DNA of 64,000 nucleotides from Aureimonas altamirensis (GTDB lineage: Bacteria > Pseudomonadota > Alphaproteobacteria > Rhizobiales > Rhizobiaceae). The stretch lies in contig NZ_JAMQCO010000002.1 of NCBI RefSeq assembly GCF_023702225.1, positions 460,327 through 524,326 of the forward strand. The letters are read 5' to 3'. The notes beneath the pieces were generated by a model. That model was not told the origin of the DNA. It was given only the letters and a program-made list of their open reading frames with translations, and searched no databases. The translations under genes and the position numbers were made by a program. Within the stretch, counting starts at the first letter, position 1, and each line of letters begins with the position of its first letter. Shown here one piece after another: positions 17,752-27,078 of the stretch.

Positions 17752-18761
17752 TCGCTCCACACACCGTCAGACGCCGTCTTGCCATAGCGGCCGTCGCCCT
17801 TTCGGCCGTCATCCTCGGCGCGGCGTCCTTCTGGACCCTCGGCCCACGCGAGCCCGTTCCGCAGACATCCGCCTTTTCCGCGCGGGATATCGGTCCCGAC
17901 ATCTCCGCCTGGCTCGCGGCGCGCGAGGCCGATATACCCAATCTCCGCCCCGATGCGGCCAAGGAGATCGTGTGGGCCTATCCGGCGTCGCGCGCCAGGA
18001 CACCGCTCGCCATCGTGTATATCCACGGTTTCTCGGCCAGCAAGGCCGAGTTGCGCCCCGTCCCGGACATGGTCGCCAGGAAACTCGGCGCAAATCTTTT
18101 CTACACGCGCCTGGCGGGCCACGGCCGCAACGAACCGGCCATGGCCGAGCCGACCGTCGGCGACTGGCTGGACGATCTTGCGGAGGCCGTCGCCGTAGGC
18201 CGGCGCATCGGCGAGAAAGTGGTCATCGTAGGGACGTCGACCGGCGGCGCGCTGACGGCCTATGGCGCAAGCCTGCCGGGCCTGCTGGACGGGGTTGAGG
18301 GCGTCGTCCTGATATCGCCTAATTTCGCCGTCCGCGACTGGCGGAGCTTCCTGCTGACCATGCCATACGCACGGCAGATCGTGCCTTTCCTGCATGGCGA
18401 CACCTACGGCGAGGCTCCGCGAAGCCAGCCCGCCGACGAGGCCGCGGAAACCTATGGCTGGACGAGGGGATTTCCCACGGTGGCGCTGCTGCCCATGGCC
18501 GCACTTTCACAGGCGGCAAGGGCGATCGACTTTTCCGCGATCCGTATTCCGGCGCTGTTCATCCTGTCGCCGGCCGACAAGGTAGTGGATGCATCCGTAA
18601 CGCTGGAGGCCGCCGGCCAGTGGGGCGGCCCGCATCGGCTGCTGGAGGTCGATCATTCGACCGACCCTTCGCAGCACCTGATCGCCGGCGACCTGCGCTC
18701 GCCGCAAACCAACCAGCGCGTCGCGGACGCCATCGCGGATTGGATCGCTTCTTTGCCCTGA
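17748..18761 (+). CDS. Membrane-anchored alpha/beta hydrolase
   Basis: A 337-aa protein with an N-terminal hydrophobic anchor (LAIAAVALSAVILGAASFW) and an alpha/beta hydrolase domain. IVYIHGFSASKAEL is the HG oxyanion region, VVIVGTSTGGAL is the nucleophile elbow (Ser in GTSTG), FILSPADKVVD supplies the acid and the C-terminal EVDHSTDPSQHLIAG the histidine. Substrate unknown; a carboxylesterase or lipase-like role is plausible. The ATG overlaps the cpdB stop (ATGA), so it is translationally coupled. Confidence 0.85.
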   Translation: MIAPHTVRRRLAIAAVALSAVILGAASFWTLGPREPVPQTSAFSARDIGPDISAWLAAREADIPNLRPDAAKEIVWAYPASRARTPLAIVYIHGFSASKAELRPVPDMVARKLGANLFYTRLAGHGRNEPAMAEPTVGDWLDDLAEAVAVGRRIGEKVVIVGTSTGGALTAYGASLPGLLDGVEGVVLISPNFAVRDWRSFLLTMPYARQIVPFLHGDTYGEAPRSQPADEAAETYGWTRGFPTVALLPMAALSQAARAIDFSAIRIPALFILSPADKVVDASVTLEAAGQWGGPHRLLEVDHSTDPSQHLIAGDLRSPQTNQRVADAIADWIASLP

Positions 18762-18766
18762 TCCCA

Positions 18767-20020
18767 TCAGATCAGGAGGTCGGCGATGACCTGGTTTTCG
18801 GTGATGTCCTGATAGCGGATGCCATCGGCCTCCATGCGCTGGAGAAGCCCGTCGAAATTCCTTGCGTCCTTCGTCTCGATGCCCAGCAGGATCGAACCGA
18901 AATCGCGTGCCGACTTCTTCAGATACTCGAACCTTGCGATATCGTCGTCGGGACCGAGCAGTCCAAGGAAGTCCTTCAGGGCTCCGGGCCGTTGTGCCAG
19001 CCGCAGCACGAAGTACTTTTTCAGGCCCTCGAAGCGCAAGGCGCGCTCCTTCACGTCGGGCAACCGCTCGAAATCGAAATTCCCGCCCGAAACCACCAGC
19101 ACGACCGTCTTGCCCGCGATCACGTTGCGCAAGGACCGAAGGGCGTCGATGGACAGGGCGCCGGCCGGCTCCAGTACGATTCCCTCGATGTTGAGCATTT
19201 CCAGCATGGTCTGGCAGAGCCGCCCTTCGGGCGACAGGATCACGTGGTCGGCCGGAAAGCCGCCCAGCAATTCGAGCGGGAGGGCACCGATCTCGGCCAC
19301 GGCCGCGCCGTCGACGAAGCCGTCGATCTGCGGCAGTCGCATGCGGCGTCCCTCCGTCAGGCTGGTCTTCAGGCTGGGTGCACCCAGCGGCTCCACGAAG
19401 CGGAAATCGGGCGCGTCGGGCCCGGAAAAGTAGGACGTCACGCCGGAGGCCAGGCCACCGCCGCCGACGGGCATGACGATCATGTCGGGCAACTCGCCCT
19501 TGAGCTGGCGCTCCAGTTCCAACGCAACGCTGGCCTGCCCTTCCACGATGTCCTCATGGTCGAAAGGGGGCACCATGGCGGCGCCGCTGTCCTGGGAGTA
19601 GCGTTTCGCCGCCGCATAGCAGTCGTCGAAGAAGTCGCCGACCAGTTCGATCTCGATGGCGTCGCCACCGAAGACGCGGGTCTTGTCTATCTTCTGCTGC
19701 GGTGTGGTGACGGGCATGAAGACACGCCCCTTCAAGCCGAAATGCCGGCAGGCGAAGGCGAAGCCCTGCGCGTGGTTACCGGCGGAGGCGCAGCAGAATT
19801 TTGCGGACGCCTCCCCTGCCTCCAGGCGCTTGCGCATGAAATTGAAGGCACCGCGAATCTTGTAGGACCGGACCGGCGTGAGATCCTCGCGCTTCAGGAA
19901 AATCTTGGCGCCGAACTGCTTGGAGAGATGCTCGTTGCGCTGCAGGGGCGTAGCGGGAAAAAGCCGACGCAATGCATCTTCCGCCCTGGCGACGCCCTCC
20001 CTGAATGATTGCTTGTCCAT
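18767..20020 (-). CDS. ilvA: Threonine ammonia-lyase (short, single ACT-like regulatory domain)
   Basis: A 417-aa PLP enzyme converting threonine to 2-oxobutanoate for isoleucine synthesis. PLP lysine K54 lies in VRSYKIRGAFN; CASAGNHAQGFAFACR, MPVGGGGLASGV and VVLVVSGGNFD are the fold-type II signatures. The C-terminal 80 residues (LKKYFVLRLAQRPGALKDFL) form one ACT-like regulatory domain, as in the short IlvA form. It converges with the hydrolase gene with five bases between stops. Confidence 0.94.
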   Translation of the reverse strand: MDKQSFREGVARAEDALRRLFPATPLQRNEHLSKQFGAKIFLKREDLTPVRSYKIRGAFNFMRKRLEAGEASAKFCCASAGNHAQGFAFACRHFGLKGRVFMPVTTPQQKIDKTRVFGGDAIEIELVGDFFDDCYAAAKRYSQDSGAAMVPPFDHEDIVEGQASVALELERQLKGELPDMIVMPVGGGGLASGVTSYFSGPDAPDFRFVEPLGAPSLKTSLTEGRRMRLPQIDGFVDGAAVAEIGALPLELLGGFPADHVILSPEGRLCQTMLEMLNIEGIVLEPAGALSIDALRSLRNVIAGKTVVLVVSGGNFDFERLPDVKERALRFEGLKKYFVLRLAQRPGALKDFLGLLGPDDDIARFEYLKKSARDFGSILLGIETKDARNFDGLLQRMEADGIRYQDITENQVIADLLI

Positions 20021-20099
20021 GGATGATCCGAGTGCTGTCTGGTCACGGGCGGCGTCCGTACCGCCCGGCCCTACGCTCTAAGCCTTCGATGCCGGACAC

Positions 20100-21935
20100 T
20101 CAACCCGTTTCGTCCTCCACGAAAAGCGGCACCTTGCGGAAGCTGTCCACATCGATGAGCCCCTGGTCGGAGATCCGCAGCGAGGGGATCACGACCAGCG
20201 CCAGAAGAGAGTGCTGCATATAGGCGTTGTTCAACGTGCAGCCGGAACGGCGCATCGCCTCCAGAAGTGCGGTCGCCTTTTCGGCGACGACTTCCGCGCG
20301 TTCGTCCGACATCAACCCGGCGATGGGCATCTCCACGAGCGCCTTCTCCTGCCCGTCGGCGTAGAAGACTACCCCGCCCCCGACAGCCCGCAGCCTGTTG
20401 GCCGCCAGCGCCATGTTCTCGCGGTCGGTGCCGACGACGATCATATGGTGGCTGTCATGCGCGACGGTGGAGGCAAGGGCGCAACGTCCCTCGTAACGGA
20501 AACCGGACACGAAGGCGTTGGTGACGCCGCCGGTCGCCCGGTGCCGCTCTACCAGGGCGATGTGGGCGACATCCTGTTCCACATCGCTCTCGACCAGTCC
20601 CGACACGACGCCGAGGCGCGCCTGCGCCTTTCGTGTCGGCGCCTGGTTCTCCACGACGCCGATGACGCGGGCCGTGACGGAGTTTGCGCCCGCCGGCGCC
20701 GGCACGGCGAAATCATCCGCCGTCATGTCGCGCTTCATGCGCACGGTTTGCCGCGCGCTGTCCGGGTAGGCGTATGCCGGCATGTCCTCCACGAGGCGGC
20801 CGGCCTCGGCCAGCTTGCGCCCACGCGCGAAGACCATGTCGATGGAGAGTTCGGCGAGGTTCGATACGATTAGGAAATCCGCGCGGCGGCCGGGCGTGAT
20901 GGAGCCGATCTCGCGTTCCAGCCCGAAATGCTCGGCCGTGTTCAGGCTCGCCATCTGGATGGCGGTGACGGGCTTCAACCCCTGCGCGATCGCGTGCCGC
21001 ACGACGCGGTTCATGTGCCCGTCATGCACCAGGGTTCCGGAGTGGCTGTCGTCGGTACACAGGATGAAGTTGCGGCTGTCGAGCCCGAGTTCGGTGATGG
21101 CCTTCACCTGCTCGGCCACATCGTACCAGGCCGAGCCCAGGCGCAGCATCGCCTTCATGCCTTGCCGCACCCGCGCGGCGGCATCCTCCATCCTCGTGCC
21201 CTCGTGGTCGTCCTGCGGGCCACCGGCGACATAGCCGTGAAACGGCAATCCAAGGTCCGGCGAGGCATAATGCCCGCCGACCGTCTTGCCGGCGCGCACC
21301 GTGGCCGCAATACCGCCGACCATGGTCGGCTCGTTGGCCGCAACGCCGGGAAAGTTCATCACCTCGCCCAGGCCGATGATGCCCGGCCATGTCATGGCCT
21401 CCGCTACGTCGTCCGGCGTGATGATGGCTCCCGCCAGCTCGAGTCCCGGCGCGGACGGCACGCAGGACGGCATCTGCACATAGACGTTGACCGGCTGCGC
21501 CAGCGCTTCGTCATGCATCAGGCGTACGCCCGCAAGGCCGAGGACATTGGCGATCTCGTGCGGGTCGATGAACATGGACGTCGTGCCATGCGGGATGACG
21601 GCGCGACAAAACTCCGTCACCGTGATCATGCCGCTTTCGACATGCATGTGCGCGTCGCACAGGCCGGGCACGATGTAGCGCCCGCCGGCATCCACGATGG
21701 CGGTCTGCGGGCCGATGGCATGCGACGCGTCGGGCCCGCAATAGGCGAAGCGCCCGCCGCTTATGGCGACATCCGTGCCTGCGATGATCTCGCCCGAATG
21801 CACGTTCACCCATCGAGCATTTCGCACGACGACATCCGCGGGCCGGCGGCCCATCGCCACGTCGACAAGCTCCGGCGCCATTTCGGCGAAGCCGCGCAGG
21901 GCCGGTTGGTGCCGGCTGTTGCGATTGGTGGTCAT
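20100..21935 (-). CDS. ade: Adenine deaminase
   Basis: A 611-aa amidohydrolase converting adenine to hypoxanthine. DAHMHVESGMITVTEF carries the HxH metal ligands, followed by PHGTTSMFIDPHEIANVLG and CTDDSHSGTLVHDGHMNRVVR; the C-terminal half has HHMIVVGTDRENMALAANRL, the Ade-specific region. The start at 21935 (MTTNRNSRH) is used; the frame stays open upstream only because it runs through the tRNA-Leu gene. GGGAAG lies close before the ATG. The tRNA gene begins 31 bases upstream on the same strand. Confidence 0.95.
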   Translation of the reverse strand: MTTNRNSRHQPALRGFAEMAPELVDVAMGRRPADVVVRNARWVNVHSGEIIAGTDVAISGGRFAYCGPDASHAIGPQTAIVDAGGRYIVPGLCDAHMHVESGMITVTEFCRAVIPHGTTSMFIDPHEIANVLGLAGVRLMHDEALAQPVNVYVQMPSCVPSAPGLELAGAIITPDDVAEAMTWPGIIGLGEVMNFPGVAANEPTMVGGIAATVRAGKTVGGHYASPDLGLPFHGYVAGGPQDDHEGTRMEDAAARVRQGMKAMLRLGSAWYDVAEQVKAITELGLDSRNFILCTDDSHSGTLVHDGHMNRVVRHAIAQGLKPVTAIQMASLNTAEHFGLEREIGSITPGRRADFLIVSNLAELSIDMVFARGRKLAEAGRLVEDMPAYAYPDSARQTVRMKRDMTADDFAVPAPAGANSVTARVIGVVENQAPTRKAQARLGVVSGLVESDVEQDVAHIALVERHRATGGVTNAFVSGFRYEGRCALASTVAHDSHHMIVVGTDRENMALAANRLRAVGGGVVFYADGQEKALVEMPIAGLMSDERAEVVAEKATALLEAMRRSGCTLNNAYMQHSLLALVVIPSLRISDQGLIDVDSFRKVPLFVEDETG

Positions 21936-21966
21936 GCGCTTCCCGGATCCTCGATCAATACGAAAA

Positions 21967-22051
21967 TGGTGCGGGCTGCGGGACTCGAACCCGCACGGGG
22001 AGGCCCCGAGAGATTTTAAGTCTCTTGCGTCTACCATTTCGCCAAGCCCGC
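21967..22051 (-). tRNA. tRNA-Leu (anticodon TAA)
   Basis: Minus strand, 85 bases including an encoded CCA. Acceptor GCGGGCT (5' end at 22051) pairs with AGCCCGC (21977-21971), followed by A73 and CCA at 21969-21967. GGTTCGAGT-type T-arm, a long variable arm as in tRNA-Leu, and an anticodon loop CTTAAAA closed by AGAGA/TCTCT give anticodon TAA (reads UUA/UUG). Confidence 0.96.
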
Positions 22052-22162
22052 CAACGCCCGTGGTTCGGACACGCGAATCCATTGGATGCGCGTATCCGAA
22101 AGCCGGACGTTACAGCGGGATACACCGGCAGCCGAGCCGAAGGCAATCGGATGTCGTCGCCC

Positions 22163-22678
22163 TCAGCCCTCACGCCCTTCCTTGCGGGCCTGCGCGTTCT
22201 TCACGAACTGGGACACCCGGCCGGCCTCCATCGGGCTGCCTATCTTTCGGGCCTTCTCGTTCTCTACCGGATTCATGCCTTTGCCCTCGCTACGCCCGGA
22301 CGATGGACGCGTCGGCCGGTTGGCAGATTCCTTCAGCGACAAGGCGCGCCGCGCATTGGCGGTCAACTCTTCGCGGCGTTCGGCAGCCTTGCGCCGTGCA
22401 GCTTCCTTGTTGACCCGGCGGACGGCCTCCGCGAGGAGCCCGGACTTCTGGCGCATGCCGGAGTTGGAGTGGTCGAAGCCGCCACCGCCCCTTCGCGCCT
22501 CGCGGCGCGCCTTGGCCGCCAGCGATTGGGCCCGGTCGCGGCGCTCGCGCAGACGCGCGAGGAGATCGCGCAACGCCGCATCCTCGATCGTCCGGATGTG
22601 AGGGTGATGGGTCTCGCCCACCATTTCGCGCTCCGCATTGTCCAGAACACGCGCTTCGTCCTTGATACGGGTGCTCAA
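22163..22678 (-). CDS. Conserved hypothetical protein (charged, helical)
   Basis: A 171-aa highly charged, Arg/Ala/Glu-rich protein with no membrane segment. It begins LSTRIKDEARVLDNAEREMV and has a heptad-like helical body (LRDLLARLRERRDRAQSLAAKARREARR; RRVNKEAARRKAAERREELTANARRAL). Similar small proteins are common in Hyphomicrobiales without assigned function. The TTG at 22678 is chosen because AGGAGG ends five bases upstream; the in-frame GTG two codons earlier would overlap that ribosome site. It lies near the end of the minus-strand exopolysaccharide set. Confidence 0.6.
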   Translation of the reverse strand: MSTRIKDEARVLDNAEREMVGETHHPHIRTIEDAALRDLLARLRERRDRAQSLAAKARREARRGGGGFDHSNSGMRQKSGLLAEAVRRVNKEAARRKAAERREELTANARRALSLKESANRPTRPSSGRSEGKGMNPVENEKARKIGSPMEAGRVSQFVKNAQARKEGREG

Positions 22679-22736
22679 TGCCACCTCCTGTCTTTTCGTA
22701 CAGCAGGCCAACACATGGTGGACGGGCGCGGTTCCT

Positions 22737-23480
22737 TCACGGCCGCGTCAGCGGATCATGCCCCGGCTTGCGGCCGCGCCTGATTTCACGCGCGCGGCGC
22801 CCGAGGCTGAGAAACGTCGACATCAACGGCAGGCGCGCGGCGGCCACGGCCTCACCGGAAGGGCTGCGACGCAGAACGACGCGCGGGCAGGCAGCCAGGC
22901 TCGTGAAGCCCGGAAAGGTTCTTCGAAAGACCTGGTAGGCAGCCTCTACCGACAGGGCGTCGCCTTCCTGGTCGTGTCCGGGCCAGCTGCGCAGGAACAC
23001 CGAGAGTTCGACTGCGGCGGCCCGGGATATACCGACCACCTGGCACTGGCCGGCGGGGCCGTCCGGGTCGAGCACGCTCACGGCCGACCGGCCCGGCGAC
23101 AGACCCTGCACTTCGCCGAAGAACAGGTCCCAGCGCTGTTGCGACAGCGATTGCAGAACGGCGGCGATCCGGCTGCGTTCGGCCCCCGGAAACACGGCGT
23201 CGTCCTGGATGAGGAGCAGGGATCCGCGTCCGGATGCCAGGAAGGCATTCACCACGTCGCGGTGCGCCTGCAGCCGGGCGCCGGTCCCTTGCGGCCGGAT
23301 CCCGGACGGATGTTGCGGCGCGACCGCCTCATGCACAAGGTCCGGCAGGACCTCGGGCGAAAGGCCCAGCCTGCGAAGCTGGGCCGAAAACTCGCGTCGG
23401 CGGTCCGCGTGCTGCGACATCGCAATGACGCGGACCATATCGAATACGCCCGAGACGGGGTTGTGTGGCTGCCAGCGCAT
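22737..23480 (-). CDS. Putative glycosyltransferase family 25-like protein
   Basis: A 247-aa protein. VRVIAMSQHADRRREFSAQLRRLGL resembles the N-terminal strand and DRR motif of family 25 (LPS-type) glycosyltransferases, and LLLIQDDAVFPGAERSRI resembles their E/QDDA acidic motif. The middle contains WDLFFGEVQGL and a conserved GISRAAAVEL segment, comparable to the YxxS.xxA region. Match is by pattern only. ATG 23480 starts eight bases after the preceding gene's stop, so it is part of the same operon; a longer upstream frame would overlap that gene. Confidence 0.6.
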   Translation of the reverse strand: MRWQPHNPVSGVFDMVRVIAMSQHADRRREFSAQLRRLGLSPEVLPDLVHEAVAPQHPSGIRPQGTGARLQAHRDVVNAFLASGRGSLLLIQDDAVFPGAERSRIAAVLQSLSQQRWDLFFGEVQGLSPGRSAVSVLDPDGPAGQCQVVGISRAAAVELSVFLRSWPGHDQEGDALSVEAAYQVFRRTFPGFTSLAACPRVVLRRSPSGEAVAAARLPLMSTFLSLGRRAREIRRGRKPGHDPLTRP

Positions 23481-23490
23481 GCCCCGCGCC

Positions 23491-24516
23491 TCAGGCCGAA
23501 GCCGCCAGACGCTCAGGCTGGGCGCCATCGTCCGGATAGTCGGCCTTGAGCGCCAGCGCGGCGGATTGCAGGGCCTGCGCACGAATGGCTACAACGGGCT
23601 CGGAGCCGAGCGCGGCCAGCCTGATGCCCATCTGCCCGCGCCCGGGATGGACCGGAGGCCAGATATCGACCGAAAAATAGCGCGCCGCGCTGCGGTCGAT
23701 ATCGCCCCAGAACTGGACCACGAGGCCTGTCGGCATCAGTTCCGGCAGCCGGGAGACATCGGCGAGGTCCAGGCGATAGTCACGCGAGGGCGTCATCGCC
23801 AGAACCACGAGATCGAACGGGCCTTCCGACACGTCGGCGAGAGAGGGCCTGATGACGACGTCCGCCCCCGCGCCCTGCAGCCCCGATGCCAGAAGCCCCT
23901 TCATCTCGTTGTCGCAAAGCAGCAGGCATCGCGCGCCCGTCGGATCGGCGCCGGCCTGGGCAATCTGAAGAAGGCAGAGCGGCGCGAGATAATCGGCGAC
24001 ACCGGAATCGCGGTCCGCAAGGTCGGCGCCTGCGACCTTCAGGTCGTAGGCATCGCGCTGTCGCGCGTCGAGGCCGCCCGAGACCGCCCCGCGACAATCG
24101 AACAGCATGGCCAGAACCGACCGGGACGGCATGAGGCTCAGCAATGCCGGCTTGATCAGCGAGGACTGGCGCTCGACGGCCACGATATCCACGCCGGATG
24201 CCATATCGGCGGTCAGCCCCTGCACGAACTCGATCTCGCTGGTCAGCGTTTCCTCCGCATTGAGACGCCGCAACATCGCTTCCACCTGTGCGCTCCGAAC
24301 CGTCGCGCGGGCGGGCGCGGCGGCGACGATGCGTCGGGCGCCGGCACGCGCCGCAAGAAGAATGGTGACGAAATCTTCCTCGGTTCGCGCGTCGGTCAGA
24401 ACGGTGAGGCCGGACAGGTCGAGGCCGATGGCCGCGATGCGCGCGTCGATCGTCTCCAGCAGCCGGCCACTGGTCGAATCCGCCCAGATCATGTTGTTCT
24501 CGTTCAAATCCGACAT
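23491..24516 (-). CDS. Hypothetical protein in exopolysaccharide operon (Rossmann-like)
   Basis: A 341-aa soluble protein I do not recognise. It shows alternating hydrophobic strands and glycine/alanine-rich turns like two Rossmann-type lobes (GLTVLTDARTEEDFVTILLAARAGARRIVAAAP near residue 35; GARCLLLCDNEMKGLLASGLQGAGADVVI near residue 200), but no clear GxGxxG motif. No signal peptide or membrane segment. It sits between the Tat-exported glycosidase-like gene and the GT25-like gene, so a role in glycan synthesis or its control is inferred from position only. A 45-base AT-rich spacer precedes it. Confidence 0.6.
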   Translation of the reverse strand: MSDLNENNMIWADSTSGRLLETIDARIAAIGLDLSGLTVLTDARTEEDFVTILLAARAGARRIVAAAPARATVRSAQVEAMLRRLNAEETLTSEIEFVQGLTADMASGVDIVAVERQSSLIKPALLSLMPSRSVLAMLFDCRGAVSGGLDARQRDAYDLKVAGADLADRDSGVADYLAPLCLLQIAQAGADPTGARCLLLCDNEMKGLLASGLQGAGADVVIRPSLADVSEGPFDLVVLAMTPSRDYRLDLADVSRLPELMPTGLVVQFWGDIDRSAARYFSVDIWPPVHPGRGQMGIRLAALGSEPVVAIRAQALQSAALALKADYPDDGAQPERLAASA

Positions 24517-24561
24517 GTCCGCCGCCCTGAAAACCTATTAAAATAGCTGAATAATATTACG

Positions 24562-26097
24562 TTACGCATTGATATGGCCGTGCACCGCCTCCCATTTCGG
24601 CGACGTCGTTTCCCCCTCGTTCTCCAGAAGCCCCCACGAGCCCCATTTGCCCGGCTGGTACATGGACGTGTAGAGCACCATCAGGCCTCCGCCCGCCGCC
24701 TTCCAGCTATCGAGATAGGCGCGATACAATGCGCCCATGCGCGGATCGCGATTGGCGGCGATGAACAAGGCTTCCAGCCGCTCGTCGTTCTCCCGGCCGG
24801 CAACGCCGACGAGATGCTGCCCGGCTTCGTAGGCAGCCAAGGGCAGGCCCAGCCGCCTGGCCGTCTCGCTCTGGGCGCGCATCATGTCGCGAGTCCGCCC
24901 GGCCAGATCCTTCCCCAGTTCGGAGAAGAGCCGATCGAGAGACCATTGCGATACGTCTCCCGCGCGCTCGGGCGTGCCGTAGCTGTAGCCGAAATACGGA
25001 GCGATCGCGATCAGGTCGGCATTGTTCCGCGCTTCCTGCGACGACAGGACGACGTCGACCGTCCACGGATTCTCCGCCTGCCCCGCGAACACGCCCTTCA
25101 CACGCTTCGGATCGGCGGCGAAGACACGACGGAAGATGGAGATGACTTCGCTGGAGCGTTGTCCGTGATATTTGAGCTGCGCTTCGAACGGATCAGCCGA
25201 CAGGCCGAGGCGCAAGCCTTCCTCGCGAGCATGGGCGGCCTGCTTGAAGATCTCGTTCCAGACCTCGTTGGAATATTCCACATAGACCGGCAGGGACGGG
25301 TCGAGCTGGTCGCGCACCAGTTCCGCCATGCGTTCCACATATCCGTCATCGGCGAGATGCGGGATGTTGAACCAGGGCGCGATGCGCGTCCGGTTCGCCA
25401 GAGCGACCATCGTTTCCACCGGAATGCCGCGATCGGCAAGATCGAACATGCCGGGTTTCGGCCGTTGATCCCAGCTTATCAGGGGCGAGTCGTTCGTCTG
25501 GCCCCAATCCATGAAACGCAGGGCCTGCATTCCCTCCAGGCGGCTTAGGAACGCGTCGCGGAACATCTCGTCGCCGGCGTCCGGCTGCTCGACGAGGCGC
25601 AGATTGCGCAACGGGTTTTCCGGGGCGGTCTGGTACAGGCGCGCGATGACGGGAGCATCGGTCTGATTGATGCGGATGCGGTCGAAGCCCTCGCCACGGT
25701 CGAGGAGGACGGCGCCGCCATAATAGCCGATCCGGCCCTGCCCATCGTATCGGACGGTCAAGTCCGACTTGAGGTGGCTTCTGTACCTGGTGTGGATCAG
25801 GAAGGATTCGAGGAACGTCCCGGGCGGAATCATGCGCGGATAGCGATCATCCGTCATGGGCGGCAGCGGTTCGTCCCATGTGAAGCCGGCATTCACGCGC
25901 TGAACGCGCCAGCGCGACGCGCTTGCGGCCAGATTGGTGAACGGGTGCTCCGTAGTCCAGTACGGCAGGCCGACGAGGTTGAGGCCAAGTGCGGAACCGC
26001 GCTGGGCCGCGCGCGCAGTGCGAGCGGCTTCGAGCACGCCGGGAACGGCCAGAGAAGCGGATGCTGCAAACAGGAAGCGGCGTCGATTGAGCATCAT
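24562..26097 (-). CDS. Tat-exported clan-A glycosidase-like protein (annotated in relatives as cellulose-binding)
   Basis: A 511-aa protein with a Tat signal: NRRRFLFAASASLAVPG, cleavage near ARA-AQ (about residue 31). The mature part looks like a (beta/alpha)8 glycosidase: YVEYSNEVWNEIF places a candidate acid/base E278 in an Asn-Glu pair and LAAYEAGQHLVG a candidate nucleophile E424, the clan GH-A arrangement. Relatives carry the label cellulose-binding protein. Encoded directly after the GT2 gene with no gap, it probably trims or interacts with the secreted glycan in the periplasm. GGAG precedes the ATG by five bases. Enzymatic activity is inference. Confidence 0.7.
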   Translation of the reverse strand: MMLNRRRFLFAASASLAVPGVLEAARTARAAQRGSALGLNLVGLPYWTTEHPFTNLAASASRWRVQRVNAGFTWDEPLPPMTDDRYPRMIPPGTFLESFLIHTRYRSHLKSDLTVRYDGQGRIGYYGGAVLLDRGEGFDRIRINQTDAPVIARLYQTAPENPLRNLRLVEQPDAGDEMFRDAFLSRLEGMQALRFMDWGQTNDSPLISWDQRPKPGMFDLADRGIPVETMVALANRTRIAPWFNIPHLADDGYVERMAELVRDQLDPSLPVYVEYSNEVWNEIFKQAAHAREEGLRLGLSADPFEAQLKYHGQRSSEVISIFRRVFAADPKRVKGVFAGQAENPWTVDVVLSSQEARNNADLIAIAPYFGYSYGTPERAGDVSQWSLDRLFSELGKDLAGRTRDMMRAQSETARRLGLPLAAYEAGQHLVGVAGRENDERLEALFIAANRDPRMGALYRAYLDSWKAAGGGLMVLYTSMYQPGKWGSWGLLENEGETTSPKWEAVHGHINA

Positions 26098-27078
26098 CTA
26101 GTCTCCACGGCTTCCCCGGCCTTCGGCCGATGCCCGCAAGGCGCTGTGGCGCAGGAAATCCTTGAACAAATGCGGCGGCACGTCGTCGGCGCCGCGCCGC
26201 AGCGGCCGCCTCACCCGCCGCAGGCCGAAGCCCGAAAGCCAGGCCAGGTCGGCAAGCACGGCATAGGTGCGGCCATGATTGGACATGAAGTAATGGCGGC
26301 GGGATTCGAACCAGTAGCGCGGGCGCCGCGCAGGCTTCGACGTCCGGCGCGTCACGTTGGTGGACTGGCCGACCAGATGCACGACCCGGCTTTCCGGAAC
26401 GTGCCAGCATTCCCATCCGGCGCGGGCGGCGCGCAGGCAGAAGTCCACTTCCTCGTAATACAGGAAGTAGTCCTCGCTCATCAGGCCGATCTCGGCCAGC
26501 ATCGCCTGCCGCACCATGAAGCTGGCGCCGCTGACCCAGCCGACGCGTTCGGGCGCATCGCCGGTCGGCTGCACATTGGTGAAGCGCTTCAGGATACGGC
26601 TCGCCGGGCCGAAGCGGACTTCGCTTTCGAATTCTCCCAGCGGATTGGGAAACCGGAACGCGCAGGACTGCATGGTTCCGTCCGGATCCTCCAGACGGCT
26701 GCCGGCAATTCCGGCGCGCGGATGCGCGTCCAGGAAATCCACCAGCGTTCGTGCCGCTCCGGGCCGCACATAGGTGTCCGGGTTCAGCAGCAGCGTGTAT
26801 TCCGATGGCCGCCCGCCGGCGCGAAGATGCTCGATACCCCGGTTGTTGGCGTAGGCGAAACCGCCATTCACCGTAAGGGGTAGCAGCTCTACCCGGTCGA
26901 ACCATGCGCGATCGAGGATGGCCGCCTCGAAACGCAGAACGGAATCATCGCCGGATGCGCCATCCACGACGAGAATGCGCGTGCCGTCCGGCAACGTCTC
27001 GTCATCCAGCAGGGAAGACACGGCGTCGAGGACCAGCCCGGGCGTGCGGTAATTCACTATGACGACGCTGAGCTTCAT
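26098..27078 (-). CDS. Glycosyltransferase family 2 (rhamnosyltransferase-like)
   Basis: A 326-aa GT-A enzyme. LSVVIVNYRTPGLVLDAVSSLL, VVDGASGDDSV, NGGFAYANNRGIEH, LLLNPDTYVRPG (metal-binding NPD) and GWVSGASFMVRQ..IGLMSEDYFLYYEEVDFCLRA are the WcaA/rhamnosyltransferase-like motifs. ATG 27078 begins at the conserved MKLSVVIVNY; GGAGAAGG precedes it. First gene of the minus-strand set ending at the conserved small protein; the next gene starts one base after its stop. A 12-bp inverted repeat lies in its leader. Confidence 0.9.
   Translation of the reverse strand: MKLSVVIVNYRTPGLVLDAVSSLLDDETLPDGTRILVVDGASGDDSVLRFEAAILDRAWFDRVELLPLTVNGGFAYANNRGIEHLRAGGRPSEYTLLLNPDTYVRPGAARTLVDFLDAHPRAGIAGSRLEDPDGTMQSCAFRFPNPLGEFESEVRFGPASRILKRFTNVQPTGDAPERVGWVSGASFMVRQAMLAEIGLMSEDYFLYYEEVDFCLRAARAGWECWHVPESRVVHLVGQSTNVTRRTSKPARRPRYWFESRRHYFMSNHGRTYAVLADLAWLSGFGLRRVRRPLRRGADDVPPHLFKDFLRHSALRASAEGRGSRGD

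Noticed and set aside
21936-22082. An N-terminal extension of adenine deaminase
   Set aside because: The extension reads through the tRNA-Leu gene, a familiar artefact of tRNA sequence in frame; family N-terminus begins near 21935.
24517-24561. Promoter within the minus-strand glycan operon
   Set aside because: The 45-base spacer is AT-rich and promoter-like, but no convincing -35/-10 pair with standard spacing can be fixed.
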